From JAIOQJ01 sp963718635 (lineage in GTDB: Bacteria; Planctomycetota; Planctomycetia; Gemmatales; Gemmataceae): a stretch of 64,000 nucleotides of DNA. The notes below the pieces were generated by a model. The model was not told the origin of the DNA. It searched no databases and saw nothing but the letters and a program-made list of their open reading frames with translations. Below, one piece after another: positions 48,382-56,951 of this stretch (the stretch's first letter is position 1; each line of letters starts with the position of its first letter). The stretch lies in contig OY970367.1 of the NCBI GenBank assembly GCA_963718635.1, positions 372,001-436,000 on the forward strand. The letters run 5' to 3'. A program made the translations under genes and the position numbers.

Positions 48382-49709
48382 TCAAGGCAACGGCAGATCT
48401 TTGAATTCGAATTCGAGTTCATGCGATAAAGTCAGCCATTCAGCGAGCACGAGCTTCGTCGCCGGTCCCAATTTTGAATCGGGCGGCGCCGTGAATTGAT
48501 AGCTCGCATGCACTGCGGTGGGCGAATTGTTGATGAAGTTCGACACGCCCTGCGACTGAAACTTACGCCCCTGATCGTCGTAAAGTTCGAACTTCTGCTG
48601 AATGCTATTGACCCAGTTGTAATCCGGCTGTTCCCCGTTCTTCACGTGCCGTTTCACCACCATCGTGATCGTCCACGTATTGTTTTGCTCGACCATATCC
48701 TCGACCTCGATGTCGGCACTCGCGCCGAACCCGGTTCGCTTTTTCTTGCCGGCAACCAGCTTTTCGATCACCACATCGGGCTTTGAACCCGAAAGCACGG
48801 TGACGACCACCTTCCCTTTGACCAGCTTGGCGCGTTGAGAGTCCTTTGCGGGCTTCGCCATTTGCGCGGCCACTGAATGCTGATAATTGCGGAAGAGTCC
48901 GTTGCCGTCGTTGTATTGCACATTGAATTGCTGGTTTTCTTCGAGCCTTGGCAGCAGTGACACACCGTTTTCGTCTTCGGCATGGGTGAGCCTTGGCGGG
49001 CTTACGGAAAGTAGCGCCACTTTTGGCTCGGATTGAATCATGAAACTGAAGTTCAAGCTGTTTTCGTATTGGTTATTGTTCGGATCAATCCCATTGCGCG
49101 GCAGGTTGGCCAAGTTGACGTAACGGTTATAATTGAATGTCTGGGCGACAAAGCGGAACGGGCCGCGGTGATCGACATACGGCGAGAGGGTGTTGTTTTG
49201 GTAAAGGAATACGAGTCCTTCTTGATTGTCGAAGCCGGGAGTGAGTTGGCCGTCATTGCAGATTTTCTCCAAGGCCTGCCAATAGGTGACGTTGGTCATT
49301 TCAATGGTAATTTTCTGCGGTCCATTGCCCTGAAACTGCAGCTTATACCCCGTTTGGCGGGCCAGCTCCTTCACCACCTCTTCGACGGGGCGCTCCTTCA
49401 TGTTGATAGTGACGAGCTTCGGCGCAAACAGCACCGCCTTTTCGATCTTCTCTGTCAAGACTTCGACCCGCCGGCGGATCTCCTCGTCCCTGCTCGAATG
49501 GGCAGGCGCAAGGCGGCGAGAGCCTCTTCGCCCGCTTGCTCCAAGGCTTTGCCTGCCGCTAGCCGGGTGCGAAAGTTGTCATCGCCCAATTGGCGGATCA
49601 ATTTTTCGAGCGTCTCCGGAGTGAGGCCTGCACTATCGGCAGCTTGTGCCTTCGCTACGAACAGAAAAGTCCCGACAAACACGGCCGTAAAGAAAAATCG
49701 GTGCATCAT
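48382..49709 (-). CDS. Secreted HEAT-like/STN-domain protein, frameshifted
   Basis: An exported protein of about 440 residues. A signal peptide (HRFFFTAVFVGTFLFVAKAQA) precedes a single HEAT-like helical repeat (LIRQLGDDNFRTRLAAGKALEQAGEEAL cut here at the repeat end, about residues 30-60). Then comes an STN/secretin-N-like module (LVTINMKERPVEEVVKELA, TIEMTNVTYWQALEKIC), a form common in planctomycete periplasmic proteins. The remaining 270 residues are beta-rich and unassigned. There is no secretin beta-barrel domain. An indel near 49500 separates the N-terminal part from the STN module. The ATG at 49709 has GAGG six bases ahead. Function is unknown; a periplasmic binding or scaffold role is inferred from the domain. 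Confidence 0.72.
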
Positions 49710-49937
49710 GGAGCGCCTCAAGTCAAAGCAGGAAAATCGTGGGGATGGAAGAGGCACTATGAGCATACGCCCATTAGATGGGGATTGACAAGACAATCCG
49801 GTCGATCGGGCAAAAAGAGGCGACCGTTACAGCCGTTAGAAAATGTTCAATGGCTAAAGACGGCCATTAAAATAAAACGATTGAGCCAAGTTTAAGGGAT
49901 CCGAAATCCCTCCCGTTGCCCGGAGAACGTCTTCGCG

Positions 49938-51471
49938 ATGCCGTTCCTGCTATTGATTTGCTTGATGACCGTTTGCCTGCCAATCAGTTGGCCAGCCCCG
50001 TTATTTGGCGTCAGCGAACAGGAGAGCATCGTCTATACGGGCCTTACCTGTCTATCACTTTTAATGACTGCCTTGGCTGCCGTTAGACTGACGCTCGGGC
50101 GGCTGACGCGATCCCCGGACAGCCGCGATTCGGTTGGTCACCAGTATTCGACGGCCCGCATCTATCTCTTCTTCATCAACCTGCTCGGATTCGCACTCTG
50201 TCTGCTTGGCTGGGGGTGGGGGCGGACGGCCGTCCATTTAGCCTCGATCACTTTCGACGATCGATTGATCCTCGCGCCCGCCGGCGAACTGCTCATCTTG
50301 GCGCCCTTCTTAATTGTCCAGATCGGCTCCTGGTTCACTTTCTTCAGCGTGGATCGCGAATTCTATCGACTTGCTTCGAGCTCCGCGCGCCGGGATCGTT
50401 TCTGGTCGGCGCTCCGGTTATGTCTTCTTCCTGCTGCGCCAGCAATTGATCATGGTGTTCGCCCCTCTCTTGTTGTTGATGGGACAACAAGCGCTCGAAC
50501 GCATGTATCCTTCCATCCTGCAAGAGTCTTGGCTGCCGATCGCTTCTTTATTGATTCTGCCGATGTTTCTGCTCGTATTCCCGATGATGATGCCGCTTTT
50601 GCTCGGCCTGCATCCGCTGCCGCGCAGCGCGTTGCGCGATCGAATGATCGCCAATGCCAGCCGGCTGCGGTTCCGCTTCGCCCAGATCTACCTTTGGGAT
50701 ACGCGTGGCGCCGTCGCCAACGCCATGGTTGTCGGCGTCGTTTCCTGGGTGCGCTACGTCGTCTTTACCGATCGACTGCTCGACGAGATGGCCGACGACG
50801 AAATCGATGGCGTGCTGGGCCATGAAATCGGCCATGCCCATCACGGCCATATTTTGTACTACGCCTTTTTTCTGATGCTCAGTTTTGTGCTGATGGGCGC
50901 CTTGATGCAGACCATCCGCTCGGTCGACGATGAGACTTCCGCGCAGCTACAAACGCTTTTCATTATTGCGCCAGTGGCCATGATGGGCCTTTACATGTTC
51001 GCGGTTTTCGGCTTCGTATCGCGACGCTGCGAACGCCAAGCGGATGTCTTCGGTTGCCGCGCAGGCTCGTGTCGAAACCCGCATTGCCGCGGCCATGACG
51101 AAACGACTGTGCTGGCCGATCGCGGGCTCGGCCTGTGCCCGACCGGCATCAATGCCTTCGTTCGCGCGTTGCGCCATGTCGAAGAGATCAACGGCATGGC
51201 CCGCACCCATGCGAATTGGAGCGGCGCTGGCTTTCTCGGCAAGCTTCACTTCATCTTCCGCCATTTGACCGGCTGGCTGCACACTTGGCAGCATTCGACC
51301 ATCCAAAAACGCGTCGCCTTCCTGGAAAGCATTGCCGTCGATCCGCAGATTGAACAGCGTTTCCAGCGTCGCGTCGGCATCTTGAAGTGGGCAGTAGCGG
51401 TCGGCCTGTGCCTGTGCGTTATCGCACTCGGCGCCTGGCAAGGCTGGGATGTGCTGCTGATGGCGATGTAA
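49938..51471 (+). CDS. M48-family membrane metalloprotease, frameshifted
   Basis: A polytopic zinc protease of about 510 residues in the HtpX/Ste24 superfamily, probably involved in membrane protein quality control. The N-terminal third has several TMs (MPFLLLICLMTVCLPISWP, ARIYLFFINLLGFALCLLGW). The zinc site is GVLGHEIGHAHHGHILYY (HExxH) with the third ligand in RRCERQADVFGC. Two TMs lie between them, as in the family. An indel near 50410 shifts frame inside the TM region before the catalytic domain. It is large for HtpX and fits the extended planctomycete form. It ends 29 bp from the convergent ThDP enzyme. Confidence 0.82.
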
Positions 51472-51500
51472 CCGCTCGCGACCCATCTGTTCCCAAAGCC

Positions 51501-52064
51501 TCAACCAATTTGGGTCGCAGCGGTCAGTCTGGCGATCTGTTCCTTCATCGTGTGCGGGGGTTTCGGGGTTGTCTGCCGACTGACACCATCAACTTTCAGA
51601 GAGATGAAAACCGGTGTATCATCGGAAAACGCTGTGGCGCAGGCAGCCTGCCACTGGTCTAAGTCATCAAAAGCGTACACGCGCTCGATGCCTGCTGCAC
51701 GTGCCAGACCGGCATAGTCAACCCGGCCTGCACCAGGGAGGCGCTGGCCGCCGGTCACTTCGTAAATGCCATTGTCGATCAACACGATATGCAAAGGCGC
51801 GGGATGGCCCGCGACGGTCACTAAGGCGCCCAAATTCATCAAAAGCGACCCATCGCCCATGATCACAATCGCCCCGCGATGAGGCTGCGCCAAGGCGAAA
51901 CCAAGAGCCAGCGATATACCTTGCCCCATGCTGGAAGGCATATAGCTGAAGTCGAGAGGCGTATCCGAAAGGCTCGGCCAGATACCGACGGAAGCCATGG
52001 AGGAGATGACAACTCGTTGCCCCCGGACGGAAGCAATCGGTTGCAACGCTTCATAAAGTGTCAT
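51501..52064 (-). CDS. ThDP-binding decarboxylase subunit, ComE/phosphonopyruvate decarboxylase beta-like
   Basis: An intact 187-residue protein equal to the C-terminal, pyrophosphate-binding domain of ThDP enzymes. The signature is GAIVIMGDGSLLMNLGALVT (GDG) followed by VLIDNGIYEVTGGQ (the metal-binding NxxY). FSYMPSSMGQGISLALGFALA precedes it. The length matches the small beta subunit of sulfopyruvate decarboxylase (ComE) or a split phosphonopyruvate decarboxylase. The alpha subunit with the Glu/Pyr domain is not adjacent, so activity needs a partner elsewhere. A sulfur-compound substrate would fit the neighbouring cysA, but that is speculation. Confidence 0.7.
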   Translation of the reverse strand: MTLYEALQPIASVRGQRVVISSMASVGIWPSLSDTPLDFSYMPSSMGQGISLALGFALAQPHRGAIVIMGDGSLLMNLGALVTVAGHPAPLHIVLIDNGIYEVTGGQRLPGAGRVDYAGLARAAGIERVYAFDDLDQWQAACATAFSDDTPVFISLKVDGVSRQTTPKPPHTMKEQIARLTAATQIG

Positions 52065-52193
52065 CGCGACTTCTCTCGATAACCTGCTTCGAGGGCAATT
52101 ATGCTATATCTTAATGAAACGGCGAAACTCTCTGCCCTGGAAAAATCCTTCAGAGCGTAGCCTTACAGGGCCGATGCACGGCGTTGTCGCATA

Positions 52194-52258
52194 CCCAGGC
52201 CTTCGTCCCTTTCAGGGACTTCGGCTTGGGCTGACAGCATGAGCCTTTCAGGCTCAAA
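52194..52258. repeat. CCCAGGC/GAGCC composite hairpin repeat, third copy
   Basis: CCCAGGCCTTCGTCCC-TTTCA-GGGACTTCGGCTTGGG, then CTGACAG and GAGCC-TTTCA-GGCTC. It is nearly identical to 26900-26961. It sits in the 268-bp gap between the ThDP enzyme start and the cysA stop. Confidence 0.7.
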
Positions 52259-52332
52259 GCCATCGGCGAATTTGGTTGTTTGTAACGATCAGGCCAGCCC
52301 CCTGTCCACAATCGGCAACGTACTATTGTCTA

Positions 52333-53391
52333 TCAGATGGCGTAATCATCGCCAAACATGCGCGCTTTCTTGGGTGAAACGCAGACGTGGTCGCCTGGTT
52401 TCAGCTGCAAGAAGTTGTAACGGTCCGGACTCAGATCGACGTTGACCATCAGGTTGAATTGGTCGTTGAAAAGGCGAATTTTCACCACCGAACCCGCTGG
52501 GTTAATGTGCATGATTCGGGCTTCGAGGCCGCCGTTCTCAACATGGGATAATTCGATGTCCAGTTCGTGCGGTCGGATGTAAACGTGTCCGGTTTCAGCG
52601 CCCTTATGGGCGATCAACGGCAATGGCATCTCGACATGCCCGAGCAGGGCTCGGCCATCGCGCAGGCTAACCGGGAAGATATTCACGTTGCCGAGAAAAT
52701 CCATCACGAAGGCATTAGCGGGATGTTCGAACACTTGCGCAGGCGTGCCATCCTGTTCAATTTTTCCTTTGTTCATCACCACGATTTGGTCGGCTACCTC
52801 GAAGGCTTCTTCTTGGTCGTGCGTCACAAATAAACTGGTGACGTGAAATTCATCGTGGAACCGACGAAGCCAATGGCGTAGCTCCTGGCGTACCTTGGCA
52901 TCGAGGGCCCCGAATGGCTCATCCAACAACATGAGGCGCGGTTGCGGCGCGAGTGCGCGAATCAGGGCGATGCGCTGTTTTTGCCCACCAGATAGCGTGG
53001 ATGGGTAGCGGTTCGCCAATTCTTCGAGACGGACTAATTGCAGCAGGTCCATGACCCGTTCTTTGATGCGAGGCTCTTCCCATTTGCGCACGCGCAGGCC
53101 AAATGCGACATTCTCAAACACCGTCATATGGCGAAAAAGGGCATAGTGTTGGAATACAAAGCCGACGTTGCGCTCGCGGGCGGTGTATTGCGTCACATCG
53201 TCGTCGGAGTAATGAACAGTGCCAACGTCAGCGACTTCAAGCCCGGCGATGATGCGCAACAGCGTCGTTTTTCCTGACCCCGAGGGCCCCAGGAGAGCCA
53301 GTAGCGAACCGGTCTTGGCTTCAACGCTGACGTTATCGAGAACCGTCTTGCGGTTGTAGCTTTTGCTGACGTTCTTGACGCTGATGCTCAC
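52333..53391 (-). CDS. cysA: Sulfate/thiosulfate ABC transporter ATP-binding protein
   Basis: The ATPase of the sulfate importer; intact, about 352 residues. Walker A is LALLGPSGSGKTTLLRIIAG, the Q-loop region is VFQHYALFRHMTVFENV, the ABC signature STLSGGQKQRIALIRAL (LSGGQ), Walker B LMLLDEPFGALD and the switch His VTHDQEEAFEVAD. The C-terminal TOBE-type domain (about residues 240-352) has VYIRPHELDIEL, as in CysA. The GTG start at 53391 is preferred because GGAG lies eight bases upstream; an upstream in-frame start at 53421 is possible. It lies downstream of cysT and cysW on the same strand but separated from cysW by 226 bp of repeat. Confidence 0.9.
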   Translation of the reverse strand: MSISVKNVSKSYNRKTVLDNVSVEAKTGSLLALLGPSGSGKTTLLRIIAGLEVADVGTVHYSDDDVTQYTARERNVGFVFQHYALFRHMTVFENVAFGLRVRKWEEPRIKERVMDLLQLVRLEELANRYPSTLSGGQKQRIALIRALAPQPRLMLLDEPFGALDAKVRQELRHWLRRFHDEFHVTSLFVTHDQEEAFEVADQIVVMNKGKIEQDGTPAQVFEHPANAFVMDFLGNVNIFPVSLRDGRALLGHVEMPLPLIAHKGAETGHVYIRPHELDIELSHVENGGLEARIMHINPAGSVVKIRLFNDQFNLMVNVDLSPDRYNFLQLKPGDHVCVSPKKARMFGDDYAI

Positions 53392-53460
53392 TGTTATTCT
53401 CCGGCCTGCTCGTAATATCACTCATCTTCGTTCAATATCGTTCAGCAATGAAAAATCGCC

Positions 53461-53563
53461 TGACACTAACCCGAAGCGTTAGCGACGTTTTGCGCACACG
53501 GTCACTGAATATAACGCTAACGCTTCGGAGATTGCCTCGCTAACGCTTCGGGCTAGTGTGTCA
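53461..53563. repeat. CGCTAACGCTTCGG inverted repeat group
   Basis: TGACACTA...CCCGAAGCGTTAGCGA at 53461-53485 is complementary to TCGCTAACGCTTCGGG...TAGTGTGTCA at 53537-53563. A further copy of AACGCTAACGCTTCGG lies between them. The group separates cysW from cysA in the transporter operon and could reduce or modulate cysA expression. Confidence 0.7.
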
Positions 53564-53617
53564 TGTGAAACTCAAACTCGGATGAGAAAGTGCGTCTCAC
53601 GAGTATGAAAACTCTGT

Positions 53618-54616
53618 CTAAACATCCGTTTTCCGATCAGCCACCACTGCTTTCACCGTTTCGCGCGATTTCTGTTCAACCACGACTTTCAAGAGAAGCG
53701 ACACCACCGCCAGCATGGTCAGGACCGATGCCACGGCAAATGAGCCTGGCGTGTTGAACCCTTGGAAAAGTTGCTCGATCTGCAATGGCATGGTGTTGGT
53801 TTGGCCGGCGATGTGGCCCGATACAACGTAGACGGCGCCGAACTCGCCCATGGCCCGCGCGTTACAGAGAATCACTCCATACAAAAGGCCCCAGCGTATG
53901 TTCGGCAGAGTGATGCGCCAGAAGATTTGCCAGCCGTTGGCGCCTAAGCTTAAAGCAGCGAGTTCTTCATCGGGGCCGATCGCTTCCATCACGGGAATCA
54001 ATTCACGGGCGACGAACGGCAACGTCACAAAGGTAGTGGCAAGAATTAGGCCAGGTGTTGCAAACAAGATCTGCACGCCATTGGCACGCAGCCAAGGCCC
54101 GAAGAAACCACCTAAACCAAAGAGCAGCACAAACATCAAACCCGCGACGACGGGCGAAACTGAGAACGGGATATCAATCAGGGAGATAAGCAAGGTACGG
54201 CCGCGAAACTGAAAACGGGCGATCGCCCAAGCTGCCGCCACGCCAAAGACCAGATTCAAGACGACAGCACAGGGCGCCACGGTCAGCGTCAGCAACACGG
54301 CATGGCGCGTATCGGGATCGCCAAACAGGTTTTCAAAATAGACAGCAATCCCGCGTGAAAACGCTTGATAGAACACCGAAGCAACTGGAACTACTACCAG
54401 GACTGTCATAATCGCGAGCGCCAAAAGCGTCAGCGACCAGCGAACCCAGGCGGGATCTGTTGAATTCGGAATTCGGATTTCGGAATTCGGAATTTGGAAT
54501 GCGGAATTCGGAATGAATACGTTCGTTTTTTCCGGAGTATCGTTTTTCATGTTTTCATTCCGAATTCCGAATTCCGCGTTACGAATTCCGCATTCCCCAT
54601 TTCGGTCACCGGTCAA
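53618..54616 (-). CDS. cysW: Sulfate ABC transporter permease CysW, with repeat-derived N terminus
   Basis: The second membrane subunit of the sulfate importer. The core (about residues 55-325) has six TMs and the EAA loop AALSLGANGWQIFWRITLPNIRW cut around the conserved G; TMs include LTLLALAIMTVLVVVPVASV. The first 50 residues are unusual: they translate degenerate GGAATTC repeats into CGIRNAEFGIRNEN and FIPNSAFQIPNSEIRIPNS. Normal CysW proteins start close to the first TM. Either the repeat has invaded the 5' end in frame, or translation starts at the internal ATG (MKNDTPEK, 54550), which still leaves part of it. The frame overlaps cysT by 11 bp. Confidence 0.85.
   Translation of the reverse strand: MTGDRNGECGIRNAEFGIRNENMKNDTPEKTNVFIPNSAFQIPNSEIRIPNSTDPAWVRWSLTLLALAIMTVLVVVPVASVFYQAFSRGIAVYFENLFGDPDTRHAVLLTLTVAPCAVVLNLVFGVAAAWAIARFQFRGRTLLISLIDIPFSVSPVVAGLMFVLLFGLGGFFGPWLRANGVQILFATPGLILATTFVTLPFVARELIPVMEAIGPDEELAALSLGANGWQIFWRITLPNIRWGLLYGVILCNARAMGEFGAVYVVSGHIAGQTNTMPLQIEQLFQGFNTPGSFAVASVLTMLAVVSLLLKVVVEQKSRETVKAVVADRKTDV
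54466..54600. repeat. Degenerate GGAATTC repeat tract inside the cysW 5' end
   Basis: Multiple copies of (C/T)GGAATTC or its imperfect forms run from 54466 to 54516. A set in opposite orientation (ATTCCGAATTCCG) runs from 54556 to 54600, so the tract is itself an inverted repeat with a central unique segment of about 40 bp. Related words (ATTCCGAATGCGGAATTCG) occur at 28961-28979. Confidence 0.75.
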
Positions 54617-55421
54617 CCTTGGTCCACCGTTCGAGCAGATTGATCACGACGAGCATCACGAACGATGCAGCTAGAAGAACCACGGCGATAGCAGTGGCTT
54701 CGGCATAGTTGAATTCTTCCAACTTGGCTACAATCAAAACGGGAGCGATCTCCGTCTTGAAGGGCATGTTGCCCGAGACGAAGATGACGGAGCCGTACTC
54801 GCCAAGCCCACGCGCAAAGCCAAGGGCAAAACCGGTGATCAACGCCGGATACATGGCTGGAAGCAGGATACGCCGGAATGTCTGCCAACGGCCCGCGCCG
54901 AGAGAGGCCGCGGCTTCTTCCGATTCTTTATCGAGGCTTTCCAGCACCGGTTGCACCGTCCGGACGGCGAACGGAAAGCCGATGAACACGAGCACCAGCA
55001 CGATGGCGTCACGCGTGTAAGCGCCTTCAAAACCAAGTGGCACCAGGAACTGCCCTAACCAACCATTCGGCACATAAAGCGTTGCAAAGACGAGCCCGGC
55101 TACTGCGGTTGGAAGAGCAAACGGAAGATCGACGAGTGAGTCAAAAAATCGCTTCCCTGGAAACTCGTAGCGGACGAGCACCCAGGCAATGAGTAAGCCA
55201 ATGATCGAGCTAATGATTGACGCTTGAAAAGCAGTGCTAAAGGTTAGGTAGTAGGCCGCTCGGGTGCGAGGGGTCCAAACAGCGTTAACGAATTGGCTCC
55301 ACGACAGCGAGCTAACGGTTACCAAACAGGCAATCAGCGGAATCACGACCAACACGCTCAGATACAGCAGCGTGAAATTGATGCTGAGGCGATAGCCGGG
55401 CAAAATGCGGCGGTTGATCAT
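54606..55421 (-). CDS. cysT: Sulfate ABC transporter permease CysT (CysU)
   Basis: The first membrane subunit of the sulfate importer, intact at 271 residues. About six TMs; the permease core begins YYLTFSTAFQASIISSIIGL, and the EAA loop is EAAASLGAGRWQTFRRILLP. It ends with NLLERWTKVDR. A start at 55421 near the first TM is normal. It heads cysT-cysW-cysA. A periplasmic sulfate-binding protein gene (sbp or cysP) is expected but not found on either side. Divergent to the FGE gene across 121 bp, so the two could share regulation. Confidence 0.92.
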   Translation of the reverse strand: MINRRILPGYRLSINFTLLYLSVLVVIPLIACLVTVSSLSWSQFVNAVWTPRTRAAYYLTFSTAFQASIISSIIGLLIAWVLVRYEFPGKRFFDSLVDLPFALPTAVAGLVFATLYVPNGWLGQFLVPLGFEGAYTRDAIVLVLVFIGFPFAVRTVQPVLESLDKESEEAAASLGAGRWQTFRRILLPAMYPALITGFALGFARGLGEYGSVIFVSGNMPFKTEIAPVLIVAKLEEFNYAEATAIAVVLLAASFVMLVVINLLERWTKVDR

Positions 55422-55542
55422 GAAAGTTTCAGTTTAGCTCGCAATAGATTACTATGTCGATCATTGTTATAAACAATATCGGCTATCGAAAAGGGATTCG
55501 CTACAAAATCCTGCCTTCGATTACTTTGAAGGAAAGTGAAGC

Positions 55543-56544
55543 ATGAAAGCGAACTGCGCTTATCGAATTAGCGTGTTAGTGATCGTGATCAGTGCATGGT
55601 CATCGATCCCGCCAGTACGCGGCGAAGAAAAACCGAATACCGAAGCGCCGCCGGGCATGGCCTGGATCCCGGCTGGGACCTTCTGGATGGGCAGCGACGA
55701 TGGCCCGAACGATGAACGCCCCGCCCATCAGGTTACCATTAGCCTTGGTTTCTGGATGGATAAGACGGAAGTCACCAATGCCCAGTTTGCCAAGTTCGTC
55801 AAAGCGACGGGCTATAAGACAGTCGCCGAGCAAAAGCCCGATGCGAAGAAATATCCCGATGCTCCAAAAGAACGGCTGATTCCTTTTTCGGCCGTGTTTA
55901 AGTGTTGTCCGGCCGATACTCAAGGACCAGCCGTCTGGTGGGAATTCACTCCCGGCGCCGACTGGCGGCATCCCGAAGGCGAGCGGTCAACGATTGAAGG
56001 AAAAGACGATCTTCCGGCTGTGCATATCTGTTGGGATGATGCCGTCGCCTATGCCAAGTGGGCAGGGAAACGATTGCCGACCGAGGCCGAATGGGAGTAT
56101 GCCGCCCGGGGTGGCCTCGATCGCAAAGAGTACGTGTGGGGCAGCGCCAAACAAGGCGAAAACGGCAAATGGTATGCGAACACATTCCAGGGCAAATTTC
56201 CGTTGAAAGATTCCGGCGATGATGGCTATGCGGGACTGGCGCCGGTCGCAAAGTATCCCAAGAACGGCTATGGCCTTTACGACATGGCCGGCAACGCCTG
56301 GGAGTGGTGTCAGGACTGGTATCAGCCAAATTATTACGGCCGCAGTCCGCTCAAAGACCCGCAAGGGCCGGCGAAAGGCCTGGAAGAAAATCCGGGTGAA
56401 GGCCCGAGCAAAGTTCGCCGCGGTGGCTCATTTCTCTGCGCAAACGACTATTGCCGGCGTTATCTTCCCGCGTCGCGGGATAAAAACCCTGCGGACAGCG
56501 CGGCAAATCACACGGGCTTCCGCTGCGTGATGAACGCAAAGTGA
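55543..56544 (+). CDS. Formylglycine-generating enzyme (SUMF1 family)
   Basis: Oxidises the Cys in C-x-P-x-R of sulfatases to formylglycine. Intact, 333 residues. A signal peptide (YRISVLVIVISAWSSIPPVRG) implies an exported enzyme. The FGE fold starts with GMAWIPAGTFWMGSDDGP and WMDKTEVTNAQFAKFV, continues with LPTEAEWEYAARGG and YDMAGNAWEWCQDWY, and ends with the active site RRGGSFLCANDYCRRYLPASR, whose two Cys (C-x4-C) are the copper-binding pair of genuine FGEs. Many planctomycete SUMF1-like proteins lack these, so this one is likely catalytic. Export means modification would occur outside the cytosol. It is divergent to the sulfate importer. Confidence 0.9.
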   Translation: MKANCAYRISVLVIVISAWSSIPPVRGEEKPNTEAPPGMAWIPAGTFWMGSDDGPNDERPAHQVTISLGFWMDKTEVTNAQFAKFVKATGYKTVAEQKPDAKKYPDAPKERLIPFSAVFKCCPADTQGPAVWWEFTPGADWRHPEGERSTIEGKDDLPAVHICWDDAVAYAKWAGKRLPTEAEWEYAARGGLDRKEYVWGSAKQGENGKWYANTFQGKFPLKDSGDDGYAGLAPVAKYPKNGYGLYDMAGNAWEWCQDWYQPNYYGRSPLKDPQGPAKGLEENPGEGPSKVRRGGSFLCANDYCRRYLPASRDKNPADSAANHTGFRCVMNAK

Positions 56545-56552
56545 GGAACAGA

Positions 56553-56654
56553 ATGACAACGGCCATCAGACAAGGCAAGGTGATCGAAGGGACTCCCGAA
56601 GAGCTGGCCGCTCTTGTCCAATCTCTCCCGATCAAAGGTATCAAATGCAGATAA
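56553..56654 (+). CDS. Very small ORF, 33 aa, upstream of antitoxin-like gene
   Basis: MTTAIRQGKVIEGTPEELAA is followed by 13 more residues ending GIKCR, then TAA. It starts 9 bp after the FGE stop and overlaps the next gene by 10 bp. The ...VIEGTPEEL... pattern is reminiscent of short leader or antitoxin-like proteins. An out-of-frame N-terminal fragment of the next gene is also possible. Confidence 0.4.
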   Translation: MTTAIRQGKVIEGTPEELAALVQSLPIKGIKCR

Positions 56655-56884
56655 CTTCGGCTATCGAAGTGGAATCTTCAAATAATTGCTACGCGGATGC
56701 GTTGCGAAAAACATTGTCTCGTACGCCTGAAGAAATTCTCGCTGAGCGGGAAAAGATACTTACGGCTTCGCGAAAGCCGGCTGAAGTTCCGGAAGGTAAA
56801 ACGCTGGCCGACATGGTTGTTGGAAAGTGGCCGGGAGATGAAACCGATGAAGTCATCTTCGAAGCTCTTCGGAAACTGTCTTAA
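56645..56884 (+). CDS. Antitoxin-like small protein, 79 aa
   Basis: An intact small frame. RTPEEILAEREKILTASRKP is followed by PEGKTLADMVVGKWPGDETD and an E-rich helix ending LFEALRKLS-like. The C-terminal style (short linker, Gly-Asp-Glu-Thr-Asp, terminal helix) resembles antitoxins that precede VapC-type toxins in planctomycete and cyanobacterial genomes. No PIN-domain toxin gene follows, so this would be an orphan. Assignment is from general resemblance only. Confidence 0.45.
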   Translation: MQITSAIEVESSNNCYADALRKTLSRTPEEILAEREKILTASRKPAEVPEGKTLADMVVGKWPGDETDEVIFEALRKLS

Positions 56885-56951
56885 TGGCCACTGTACCGAC
56901 GCCCGTCTCCGCGCAGCAATAAACTCTTCAAACCACGTCGGGTGATGCACT

